DNA of 16,755 nucleotides from Methanobrevibacter sp. (GCA_009777005.1 WRMT01000023.1:1-16755), one strand, 5' to 3'; shown: positions 8,103 to 15,330, counted from the stretch's first letter. The notes: generated by a model from the letters alone, not told the origin. Numbers and translations are program-made.

Positions 8103-8343
8103 AGTATTATTATGACTACCTAGAAAAAACCAAACTTTAATCTTTAAAGCACTATACGAATTGGACAATATGGAGATTCCGTTAGCATTTCATATTATAT
8201 ATGTTTTTAATTGCAAAAGCATTGTTAATTTTAAAAGATTGCACATGTGAAAAAAACATATCGACCTTACTCATGCTTTTGGAAAAGAATATGAAAAAAT
8301 AATAGTTTTAAAAACAACAATTAAACTAAAAAAAATGAAATAG
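8099..8343 (+). pseudogene. HEPN (HepT-like) toxin gene, multiply frameshifted and lacking its 3' half
   Basis: Fragments of one HEPN protein run in order through shifting frames: MKYYYDYLEKTKL (from 8099), IFKALYE (from 8140), GDSVSISYYICF (from 8172), LIAKALLILKDCTCEK (from about 8207) and HIDLTHAFGKEYEK (from 8257). Together they match the N-terminal half of MNT-associated HEPN domains (small YY core, then A-K-ALL helix, then H-x-AFGKE). Every change of frame has the same sense, one base missing, mostly near T or A runs. The expected catalytic segment (Arg-x4-His or Arg-x-ADY type) is absent: the last frame ends at 8341-8343 in unrelated AT-rich sequence. Even with repaired frames the toxin would lack its active site. 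Confidence 0.7.
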
Positions 8344-8388
8344 TATTAACTATATAATCAAAAGTATTAAATAGTAAAACTCATAATA

Positions 8389-8399
8389 TTATAAATATA
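8389..8399 (+). promoter_or_regulatory. TATA-box candidate for the 8441-9203 operon
   Basis: TTATAAATATA would give a start near 8424, just upstream of GTGA (8425-8428) and the ATG at 8441. It gives the next two genes their own promoter, independent of the MNT/HEPN module. Confidence 0.5.
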
Positions 8400-8440
8400 A
8401 AGTAATTTATCAGAAATTTTTTTAGTGAAAAAGAGATAAT

Positions 8441-8737
8441 ATGGAAATGAATAGTTTATTTCAAAAACCAAAAATAAAAAATAATTTCACAGATATGAAT
8501 AAAATTGAGTCGTTCTTGTCCAAAAATCTTAGTAAACAATCCAATATATTATCTATCCAAAGTATTGAAGACAATGAAGATTATGAAAGAATATTTGTAA
8601 TGAAAACATCGAATAATTTATCTTCTAAAGAAATAAGTGATTTATTATCAGAAATTAATAGAGAATTGTATTACTTTTGTAAATCCAATGGTCTTTTAGA
8701 CTTATTTAATCAAAGTTTAGTTTTACTGAAACATTAA
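8441..8737 (+). CDS. Unrecognised 98-aa protein, first gene of a HEPN-linked pair
   Basis: I do not recognise this protein. It has no membrane segment or signal peptide. After a polar N-terminus (about 1-18) it appears alpha/beta: a helix (MNKIESFLSKNL), a strand (ILSIQSIED), a strand (ERIFVMKTS), a helix (SSKEISDLLSEINRELYYFC) and a final hydrophobic strand (QSLVLL). The stop at 8735-8737 is separated by one base from the ATG of the HEPN-like gene (TAATATG), so the two are almost certainly co-translated. By position and size it could be the antitoxin or regulator of the HEPN-like protein; no catalytic motif is visible. The frame could also start at the second Met (residue 3). Confidence 0.6.
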   Translation: MEMNSLFQKPKIKNNFTDMNKIESFLSKNLSKQSNILSIQSIEDNEDYERIFVMKTSNNLSSKEISDLLSEINRELYYFCKSNGLLDLFNQSLVLLKH

Positions 8738-8738
8738 T

Positions 8739-9203
8739 ATGTTGTTTAATGAGGATTTTGAAAATTTTAAACCTATATTCTATTATGACTTTGCAAAACA
8801 AATTCATGATAACTTAGATAAATTTTCATGTGATAACTCTGCTATTTTAAGATCCGTAATAAGTAGAGCATACTACGCAGCATTTTTACAAGTAAAAGCT
8901 AGATTAGAAGATGAAGGATATGTTTTTTCAGGTTATGAAGATCATTCGAAAGTGAAAAATATTTTAATACATGATAAACCTATTCAAACTGAATTATTTA
9001 ATAAAGATATTCAATCTAGGCTTTTTGACTTGCAAAAGAATAGAATATATTGTGACTATAAATTCCAAATCCCTGAGGATAATGAAAAATGGGCAACACA
9101 GGATATTAGTACTTTACTCTACTTTTCTAAATGGATTGTTCAGAATGTTGAAGTGAAATCTTTTTCGATTAGCTTTATTTTCCTATTCTATGCTCTCTCA
9201 TAA
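8739..9203 (+). CDS. HEPN-like protein, candidate ribonuclease toxin
   Basis: A 154-aa mainly helical protein. ISRAYYAAFLQVKARLEDEG at 41-60 is the typical first core of HEPN proteins (SRAYYAAF helix), followed by DHSKV at 68-72 and LFDLQKNRIYCDYKF at 95-109. The last segment sits where HEPN families carry the catalytic Rx4-6H or RxxADY motif; here it reads Arg102-x3-Asp106-Tyr107. Activity is therefore uncertain but likely by analogy with UPF0332-type HEPN proteins. Residues 139-154 are a hydrophobic tail (SFSISFIFLFYALS) that looks unlike the rest and may be read-through past a lost original stop. It is translationally coupled to the 98-aa gene upstream and forms the only module of the 7-9.2 kb island with both frames open. 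Confidence 0.6.
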   Translation: MLFNEDFENFKPIFYYDFAKQIHDNLDKFSCDNSAILRSVISRAYYAAFLQVKARLEDEGYVFSGYEDHSKVKNILIHDKPIQTELFNKDIQSRLFDLQKNRIYCDYKFQIPEDNEKWATQDISTLLYFSKWIVQNVEVKSFSISFIFLFYALS

Positions 9204-9764
9204 CACTTATCTTTTTATAATTTTTATTTTAATCCTAAAAATCCTTCAAATCTAGACTTTTATATATGTTTTAAATTATTAATTATAATATTAATATTTA
9301 ATATATTATTTTTGTATTTATTTTTTGTAGAAATATTTAAATATTATTATAACCTTCACCACCTACTATTTAATTTTAAAGAATATTCATTAGCTATATT
9401 TAATTATAATATGTTTTAAAACTATTATTTTTGAAATTAATTGTTTTTAGATATTATTTTAAAAGTTTTGTTATAAATTTTTAAATTTCAATTATTTTTA
9501 ATGAAAAAATTTATAATATCTTAAAACAAAATTTTTATAATATTAATTAGTAAATTTTAATTTTCATGTGTAAATCATGATTTTGAATTATGATTATTAC
9601 TTTTTTTATTAAATATTAAAAAATTGAATCTGAATAAAAAAATCTCAAATAAATCTTAAAAAATTAAATTTTCTAATAAAATTTAATCTTCTATTTAATT
9701 ATAATTAAATTTTAGTATATCCTATAAGATTCAGGATTATAAACTCCCGATTAATTTACTTACT
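9204..9764. other. AT-rich intergenic region upstream of lysS
   Basis: About 560 bp with no credible open frame. It contains scattered short inverted repeats (e.g. AATCAT / ATGATT near 9576-9595) and a TATA-like TTTAGTATAT at 9711-9720 suited to the lysS promoter. No RNA gene is visible. Confidence 0.6.
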
Positions 9765-9770
9765 GGTGAT
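9765..9770 (+). promoter_or_regulatory. lysS: GGTGAT ribosome-binding site of lysS
   Basis: GGTGAT, complementary to the 3' end of methanogen 16S rRNA, lies 3 nt before the ATG at 9774 and fixes the lysS start. It is the clearest archaeal ribosome-binding site in the window. Confidence 0.8.
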
Positions 9771-9773
9771 GAA

Positions 9774-11354
9774 ATGAAACATTGGATTGAGCGAATAGCT
9801 GATGAATTAAAAGAATGGAATGAAGAAAAACATGTTATTGCAAGTGGTACATCAATCTCAGGATCAATACATATTGGAAATTCCTGTGATGTTTTCATAG
9901 CTAATGCTATTGGAAAGCAATTGAAAGAGTCTGGAGAGAAAGCCGAAACTATTTGGATAGCTGATGATCATGACCCTCTTAGAAAGGTTCCATACCCATT
10001 ACCAGAAAATTACGATAAGTATCTTGGAATGCCTTATTCAAATATTCCTTGTCCAGATGGATGTTGTGGTTCTTTTGTAGAACATTTTGAAAAACCACTT
10101 TTTGATGTTTTAGATGATTTTAAAATAGAACTCACCCCTTATTCTGGTTTTGAAATGTATAAAAATGGTAGCTATGATGAGTCTATTAGAATAGCTTTAA
10201 AAAATGCCGCTAAAATAAGAGATATTTTCAACAAATATAGACAACACCCTTTAGCTAATGATTGGCTACCTTACAATCCAATTTGTGAAAAATGTGGAAG
10301 AGTGAACACAACAAATAGCTATGACCACAATGAGGATATTGTATCTTACAAGTGTGAATGTGGTTTTGATGGAGAAATGGATATTACTTCAGGTAATGGT
10401 AAGTTAACTTGGAGAGTAGAATGGGCAGCTCGTTGGAAAATTTTTGGAGTGACTTGTGAACCATTTGGTAAGGATCATGCAGCTAGTGGTGGATCATATG
10501 ATGTTAGTAAAGTAATTTCACAAGAAATTTTTGACTATAAGGCTCCTTATCCTGTTCCTTATGAATGGATTACTTTAAATGGAGAAGCTATGAGTAAATC
10601 TCAAGGAGTTTTCTTTACTCCAAAACAATGGTTAGAAATTGGTCCAGCTGAAAGTTTAAATTACTTTATTTTTAGAAGTAAGCCAATGAAACACAAAGAT
10701 TTTTCACCTAACATGGCTTTTCTTGATTTCATGGATCAATTTGATAAAGTTGAAAAAGTTTACTTTGAAGTGGAAGAAGCTCCATCAGACAAAGAAGGGG
10801 GAAAATTCAAAAAAATCTATGAAATTGCCAAAATAAATAAAGAAGATTCCTTGCCTTTTAGACCTCCTTACAGATTTTTAACAGTAGCTTATCAAATAGC
10901 TGGAAATAATCCAAAGAAAATATTTGAAATTCTAAAGAAAAACTCACAGCTAACAAAAGACTTTGAAAATAAAGAATTTAAAGATCTTAAAGAAAAGGAA
11001 CTTGGTGAGTTCAATCAAAGAATTGAAAATGTTGTTAATTGGTTAAATAGCTATGGTCCGAAGTTTGTTAAATTCCAAGTAATGAAAAAAGTTCCAAGAT
11101 TAGAGTTAACAAAAGAACAAAAATCTTTTTTATGTGATTTAGCTACTCTTATTGAAGGAAAAGACTTTAGCTCAGCTGAAGCATTACATGATGAAATGTA
11201 TGAAATTTTAAATAGTCATGGATTGAAACCTCAAAAAGCTTTCCAAGCTATTTATAAAATGATACTTGGGCAAAAACAAGGTCCTAAAGCAGCTTCATTC
11301 CTTTTATCATTAGATAAAGACTTTGTAGTTAAAAGATTAAGATTAGAACTCTGA
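9774..11354 (+). CDS. lysS: Class I lysyl-tRNA synthetase
   Basis: Charges tRNA-Lys with lysine at the expense of ATP. At 526 aa it is the archaeal class I enzyme (LysRS1), not the bacterial-type class II. The Rossmann-fold signatures are HIGN at 33-36 (HIGH motif, within SGSIHIGN) and MSKS at 273-276 (KMSKS motif, within GEAMSKSQG). A zinc-binding insertion has Cys171/Cys174 and Cys194/Cys196. Further family segments are WIADDHDPLRKVP, GKDHAASGGSYD and the helical anticodon-binding C-terminus ending FVVKRLRLEL. The GGTGAT at 9765 fixes the start. No gene shares its transcript. Its 3' end matters for the locus: the last ~500 bp reappear in decayed form at 13421-13582, beyond the lysin gene. 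Confidence 0.97.
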   Translation: MKHWIERIADELKEWNEEKHVIASGTSISGSIHIGNSCDVFIANAIGKQLKESGEKAETIWIADDHDPLRKVPYPLPENYDKYLGMPYSNIPCPDGCCGSFVEHFEKPLFDVLDDFKIELTPYSGFEMYKNGSYDESIRIALKNAAKIRDIFNKYRQHPLANDWLPYNPICEKCGRVNTTNSYDHNEDIVSYKCECGFDGEMDITSGNGKLTWRVEWAARWKIFGVTCEPFGKDHAASGGSYDVSKVISQEIFDYKAPYPVPYEWITLNGEAMSKSQGVFFTPKQWLEIGPAESLNYFIFRSKPMKHKDFSPNMAFLDFMDQFDKVEKVYFEVEEAPSDKEGGKFKKIYEIAKINKEDSLPFRPPYRFLTVAYQIAGNNPKKIFEILKKNSQLTKDFENKEFKDLKEKELGEFNQRIENVVNWLNSYGPKFVKFQVMKKVPRLELTKEQKSFLCDLATLIEGKDFSSAEALHDEMYEILNSHGLKPQKAFQAIYKMILGQKQGPKAASFLLSLDKDFVVKRLRLEL

Positions 11355-11368
11355 AAATATGGTACACT

Positions 11369-11482
11369 AAGCCCCTACACCTCTTATTATAAAAATGAAA
11401 AATTTAAATAATAAAAAAATTAATATAATAGTAGGTGTTGGGCTTTGAGATTCATTAAAAATGAATCTCACTCCATTTTAAA
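11369..11482 (+). repeat. Hairpin element, copy 1 (3' flank of lysS)
   Basis: Two abutting foldbacks follow the lysS stop. The outer one pairs 11369-11390 (AAGCCCCTACACCT...) with 11425-11445 (...AGGTGTTGGGCTT) with few mismatches around a ~34-nt A-rich loop. The inner one is a perfect 11-bp stem TGAGATTCATT / AATGAATCTCA (11446-11456/11460-11470) with an AAA loop, followed by CTCCATTTTAAA. The right-hand part (about 11396-11482) recurs at 13801-13920 and 14133-14250. It may act as the lysS terminator, encode a structured RNA, or be a small mobile element. Confidence 0.75.
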
Positions 11483-11603
11483 AGCCCTTTACTGTTACAA
11501 AAAAATATTTTGCTATTTTTCTTATGAATTTCTTTTTCCAATTTTTTAAACCCAATTTCCTAGTTGATTGATTAAAAAGAGATTAAGTATAACGAGGTCA
11601 TTG

Positions 11604-11727
11604 CACAATTATATTTTGATGAAAAAAATTAAAAATTTTAATTTATAATTGAACAAAGTTTGATATATTTAATTTTTTTTAAACATTTTAATTTTTACTT
11701 ATATATTTTTTGAACAAAATAATTGTG
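11604..11727. repeat. Foldback sequence with 13-bp inverted ends
   Basis: CACAATTATATTTTG (11604-11618) and CAAAATAATTGTG (11715-11727) are inverted copies apart from a 2-nt insertion, enclosing a ~96-bp AT-only interior with no gene. It resembles a small MITE-like element, but the low complexity makes chance pairing possible. The rest of 11483-11961 holds nothing else recognisable. Confidence 0.4.
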
Positions 11728-11880
11728 AAAAAGGCTCAATGTGTTTTTTTAAACTTTAATTGATTAATATTGCTTTTGTTTTTTTACTTGTTTTTCATCC
11801 TAATTTTTTATATTATTTTAAAATAGTAATATCTAAATATAATACTATTAAATAAATAAGTATGTAATCAATTATTATCG

Positions 11881-11921
11881 AACCTAAACAAAAAAATTCC
11901 CACAAATACTATTTTTAGGTT
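11881..11921. promoter_or_regulatory. Inverted repeat upstream of the lysin gene
   Basis: AACCTAAA (11881-11888) and TTTAGGTT (11914-11921) form an 8-bp inverted pair with a 25-nt spacer, 40 bp before the lysin ATG. It could be an operator or a leader hairpin. The same AACCTAAA core occurs in the 19-bp array at 4.7-5.0 kb. Confidence 0.4.
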
Positions 11922-11961
11922 TAGTAAATTTGACAAAAAAATTTATTAGGAACTGTTTAAT

Positions 11962-13335
11962 ATGGATTGTACTAAAGTGAATCTTAAAAAAGGCAGTAAA
12001 GGACCATTGGTTGGAGAATTGCAGAAATATTTGCGTGACCATGGCTTTTATAAAAGAGAAATTGACAATGATTTCGGTTCATTTACTGAGGATGCAGTTA
12101 AATTATTGCAAAGAAAACAGGGAAATGATCCTGACGGTGTTTTTGGACCTAAAACATGTAGTAAATCTGGTTTAAATACATATACACAGGAAATTAATAG
12201 TTCTAAAACTATTGCTTCTGCTATAGACAACAAAACTACTGTTAATGATGACAGTGAGAGTTCCAAAAATAGTAGTAGTGATGTTAAAGGTGGTGAAATA
12301 AGTCCTCCAGAATATAATATGGGAAAACAAACTGATGGTTACTATTATTGTTCTTGTGGTGAAAAAGGCTATGAATATGGTCGGTGGAAAGTCACATTTG
12401 TTGATAGATGTGCACATGCTGATGATGCATCCCATAAATATAAATCATCTAAACTTAAATGGAGTGATAAAAAAGATGTTGCACCATTGGAAGGTCAATG
12501 GACTTGTGAAGGTTGTGATGCAGATTATTGTGCAGTTACTGGAAAAGAAAAATCATCAACAAGTAAAAAGAGATTAACTGTAATTAAAACAGAAAAAATG
12601 CCAATTAAAAAAGATGTTAAAGAACCTACTAATGTGAATAATCCTCCAAAAGATAAAGATATTGTAAAAACTTATAGTAAAGAAGAATTAGCTAATAATG
12701 CAGAATATATTATAAATGAAACTAAAAAGAATGGTAAAAATCCAGATAGCATACAAATTAAAAACCGTGAAAATAACAATCTAGATTTATTAAATAAGCC
12801 CCAATATATGGGATTGTATGAAAACCAAAATATTTTCTGGGTAAACAATAAAAGAATGCCTAATTGGACTACACTTGCTACTACTGCAAATAATCCTGTT
12901 AAAATGAATTATCAGAGTAATGCTTATAATTGTGGACCTATGTCAATGAGTATGGCTTCACAAATGTTATTTAAAAACACCTTTGAATCAGAATTTGTTA
13001 AAGTATGTGAAACTAATAAGAATGGTACTGATCCTAAAAATTTGTCTTTAATAAGTAAACTAGGATTCAGTATCAAACCAATTGATAGAAATAGTAAAGC
13101 AGTGAAAGAAGCATTAGCACGTGGTAGTGCTGTTATTGCACATATAGAAACTAAACCCGCATCTTGTCTAGGTTATCAGAATAATTATGGTCATTATGTA
13201 CTAATTGACCGTATAAACAATAGCCAATACCATGTTATGGATCCTACCAAAGGTATTAAATGGTGTGATTTCACTACCCTTGATAATGCTACAAATGGAA
13301 GAAATATATCTTATTATGAGATGAAAGTAGCTTAA
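11962..13335 (+). CDS. Virus-type lysin: peptidoglycan-binding domain plus C39-like cysteine peptidase
   Basis: A 457-aa modular wall hydrolase. Residues 5-70 are a PG_binding_1 domain (KGSKGPLVGELQKYL, DNDFGSFTEDAVKLLQ, DPDGVFGPKT). A Ser/Asn-rich linker (75-118) leads to a Cys-rich module at 126-192 (CSC at 130-132, Cys150, CEGCDADYC at 182-190), probably zinc-binding. Residues about 238-270 (YSKEELANNAEYIINETKKN, then GKNPDSIQI) resemble a pseudomurein-binding repeat, a weaker call. The C-terminal peptidase has Cys324 in YNCGP, His411 in YGHYVLID and Asp427 in MDPTK, the order of a C39/transglutaminase-like triad. Pseudomurein endoisopeptidases such as PeiR, PeiW and PeiP cut the methanogen wall with a Cys-His-Asp triad. 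There is no signal peptide or membrane segment, as expected of a lysin acting during viral release. A weak site (TTAGGA) precedes the ATG. It stands alone between the two lysS-end copies. Confidence 0.75.
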   Translation: MDCTKVNLKKGSKGPLVGELQKYLRDHGFYKREIDNDFGSFTEDAVKLLQRKQGNDPDGVFGPKTCSKSGLNTYTQEINSSKTIASAIDNKTTVNDDSESSKNSSSDVKGGEISPPEYNMGKQTDGYYYCSCGEKGYEYGRWKVTFVDRCAHADDASHKYKSSKLKWSDKKDVAPLEGQWTCEGCDADYCAVTGKEKSSTSKKRLTVIKTEKMPIKKDVKEPTNVNNPPKDKDIVKTYSKEELANNAEYIINETKKNGKNPDSIQIKNRENNNLDLLNKPQYMGLYENQNIFWVNNKRMPNWTTLATTANNPVKMNYQSNAYNCGPMSMSMASQMLFKNTFESEFVKVCETNKNGTDPKNLSLISKLGFSIKPIDRNSKAVKEALARGSAVIAHIETKPASCLGYQNNYGHYVLIDRINNSQYHVMDPTKGIKWCDFTTLDNATNGRNISYYEMKVA

Positions 13336-13420
13336 TTTATAATATTATTCTTGAAAAACATTAATACAACAATTTTGAATTATTGGTTTATATTTATCAT
13401 CTAAATTATACGACATTATG

Positions 13421-13555
13421 CTTCTTTACAGATTTTTAACTAAAGTTTTTCAAATGCTAGGATTTATAATGATTTAGGCAAATCATAAAACAGACTCATT
13501 TCTTAAATCACTGCATAAATATTTGTAGTGAAAAAATTAAGATTAGAACCTAAAA
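13421..13555 (+). pseudogene. Decayed copy of the lysS 3' end
   Basis: This stretch aligns to lysS in two parts. 13421-13470 reads LLYRFLTKVFQMLG, matching lysS PPYRFLTVAYQIAG, with 15 identical bases (TTACAGATTTTTAAC, 13426-13440 versus 10868-10882). 13487-13555 reads KTDSFLKSLHKY, then FVVKKLRLE after a one-base shift, matching lysS KAASFLLSLDKD and FVVKRLRLE. About 370 bp of lysS between the two parts is missing, and an in-frame TAG occurs at 13478-13480. The DNA match continues past the gene end into the flank, so 13522-13582 equals 11322-11383 at 56 of 62 positions by eye. It is a copy of the lysS end plus its terminator arm, not a chance match. Confidence 0.82.
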
Positions 13556-13582
13556 ATATAGTACACCAAGCCCCTACACCTC
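13522..13582. repeat. Right copy of the 62-bp lysS-end direct repeat (attachment-site-like)
   Basis: Matches 11322-11383 with about six differences, covering the last codons of lysS, its stop region and the left hairpin arm AAGCCCCTACACCTC. The two copies bracket the lysin gene, 2.2 kb apart, in the same orientation. This layout is known from elements integrated at the 3' end of a gene; no integrase gene is visible in between. Confidence 0.8.
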
Positions 13583-13800
13583 CTATTAATTAAATAAACT
13601 AATTAGGAGATAAATGATGTAGATAATAAATATATAAAAAGCATCTATTAAAAATGCCTTAAAATCATCTGACATACAACCACCTCCTTCATGTTTATAC
13701 AAAGGAGAAGCCATTAGACACTAGGCTTCTCCAAAAATACTTCAACAGCTTAGGAGCTTAGTAATACTATAATACTAATATGTATTAATAAAATATATAA
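13583..13800. other. Non-coding stretch with a strong hairpin
   Basis: No gene is seen. GGAGAAGCC (13704-13712) and GGCTTCTCC (13724-13732) form a perfect 9-bp stem around an 11-nt loop that includes TAGACACTA. The AGACACTAGGCTT of this hairpin recurs just before the inner stem of hairpin-element copy 2, so it may be another partial copy of the same element. The CTCCTAT / ATTAGGAG pair at 13580-13610 could continue the left hairpin arm. Confidence 0.5.
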
Positions 13801-13920
13801 ATATTACTATAATAAGTTTTAGTAATGAAAATAAAAAAATTTAAATAATAAAAAAAATAATATAAAAATAGACACTAGGCTTTGAGATTCATTAAAAATG
13901 AATCTCACTCCATTTTAAAA
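13801..13920 (+). repeat. Hairpin element, copy 2
   Basis: Shares ~120 bp with copy 3, starting ATATTACTATAATAAG, through TTTAAATAATAAAAAAA and AGACACTAGGCTT, to the identical inner stem TGAGATTCATT / AATGAATCTCA (13883-13893/13897-13907, AAA loop) and CTCCATTTTAAA. It lacks the left arm of copy 1. Confidence 0.8.
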
Positions 13921-14132
13921 AAAAAAAAACAATGAAAAGTTTATTAGTTTTCTTTGTACATATTTATTTTGGTTATATTTCATCTTATGATTCAGATATT
14001 ATTCTTATTTTTCTAATTTCTTATATTTCCCTCGCGTTCCTGCAAAATCAACAGAATTATTTTTAATTACTCAAATAGTTATTAAATAAAAATGGATTTG
14101 ACTATATAATTAAAAGTTATAAGTAAAAAAAA

Positions 14133-14250
14133 ATATTACTATAATAAGTTTTAGTAATAAAAATGAAAAAATTTAAATAATAAAAAAAATAATATGAAAA
14201 TAGACACTGGGCTTTGAGATTCATTAAAAATGAATCTCACTCCATTTTAA
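14133..14250 (+). repeat. Hairpin element, copy 3
   Basis: Near-identical to copy 2 over ~118 bp; inner stem at 14215-14225/14229-14239. It lies about 100 bp beyond the 3' end of the convergent radical SAM gene. Between copies 2 and 3 (13921-14132) nothing else is recognisable. Confidence 0.8.
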
Positions 14251-14355
14251 ATTTTTCAAAAAATGTTTTTTTCTATTTTTTTGCATATACTATAAAAGTA
14301 GCTTCCAGTATTAAACAATAAACTTATTTCCACACTTTTTTCTCTTTCGTAGACT

Positions 14356-15330
14356 CTAATTACTATTGCTATAATCAAATAAAGTAGATTGTTTCGCATT
14401 TTCCTTTTCTGTATAATCAACTAATTTTTCTTTAATTATTTTAACATAATCAGTGTCAATATTATAATTAGTTCTAATTTCTTTAATTTTGTTAAATAAT
14501 TCTATACTATAACTTCTATCAACTCTTCCTTTTTTATACATAGCTAAAATATCAGGGTAAATTTTAGGAAAATCATTTTTTATGAAATTAAGAAAAGTTC
14601 CTCTTGTTTTACCAAATAAATTAAGTGGTCCGAGTAATATAGCATTAACATCGCATTTTTCTGCATTTTTAAACATTGCATCAATGTGATCATAGCCATC
14701 AGTTAAATAGGGAATTATTGGCATGAAATGGAGTCCTGTTGATGCATTAGTTTCTGTTTTAACAATATCCAATACTCTTAATCTTTCTCTTGAACTTATA
14801 ACATTTGGTTCAATAGCACTTTGAATCTCCCAATCAAGTGAACTTATACTTACAGCTATATTAACAAAGTTTAACCTAGACAATTCATCAATCAAGTCTA
14901 AATCCCTAATAATAAGATCGGATTTAGTAGAAATAACCACTGGATTTTGGTGTTTTATGAGAACCTCTAATACTTCCCTCATTAGCTCATATTTTTTCTC
15001 AATAGCTTGATAACTATCAGTTACAGTTCCAATAGCTATTATTTCATTTTTCCAAGAGGGTTTAGATAATTGTTTATCTAATTCATCTGCAATATTAGTT
15101 TTTATATAGATATTATTAAAAAAATTATTTGCATTTGCTCCACTTGAACCAACTTCCCCATAATTAGATTCAAGATATTTATGAGAATATAATGCATAAC
15201 AGTATTTACATTTGTGTTCACAACCCCTGTAAACATTTAAATCCCATTTATAAGGCATTATTCTTTTTGTTTTAGTACATGCACTTTTACATGTGATTTC
15301 CGTGTATTCTTGCATAAAACCATCGCCCAT
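14356..15330 (-). CDS. SPL-family (MJ0683-like) radical SAM protein
   Basis: A 324-aa radical SAM protein. The cluster motif RGCEHKCKYCYA has Cys37, Cys41 and Cys44 (CX3CX2C), which bind the [4Fe-4S] cluster that cleaves S-adenosylmethionine. The stretch WDLNVYRGCEHKCKYCYALY is the signature of the spore-photoproduct-lyase-like group typified by MJ0683. Further strands include IAIGTVTDSYQ, VVISTKS, VNIAVSIS and LHFMPIIPY. The substrate is unknown; DNA photoproduct repair cannot be assumed. Two extra cysteines (14, 18) precede the motif. The first ATG (15330) directly abuts AAAGG, but the ATG at 15315 (MQEYTEITCKS) lies 6 nt after GGCGAT, so the true protein is probably 319 aa. It is divergent from the metallopeptidase gene. 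Confidence 0.85.
   Translation of the reverse strand: MGDGFMQEYTEITCKSACTKTKRIMPYKWDLNVYRGCEHKCKYCYALYSHKYLESNYGEVGSSGANANNFFNNIYIKTNIADELDKQLSKPSWKNEIIAIGTVTDSYQAIEKKYELMREVLEVLIKHQNPVVISTKSDLIIRDLDLIDELSRLNFVNIAVSISSLDWEIQSAIEPNVISSRERLRVLDIVKTETNASTGLHFMPIIPYLTDGYDHIDAMFKNAEKCDVNAILLGPLNLFGKTRGTFLNFIKNDFPKIYPDILAMYKKGRVDRSYSIELFNKIKEIRTNYNIDTDYVKIIKEKLVDYTEKENAKQSTLFDYSNSN

Noticed and set aside
8971..9156. Second open frame of 61 codons inside the HEPN-like gene
   Set aside because: No ribosome-binding site, and the HEPN landmarks lie in the other frame.
12048..12577. Open frames of 72-87 codons on either strand within the lysin gene
   Set aside because: All overlap the well-supported lysin frame and have low-complexity translations.
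13336..14355. tRNA or known structured RNA gene
   Set aside because: No GC-rich cloverleaf or T-loop sequence is present; the visible hairpins are short and A/T-looped.
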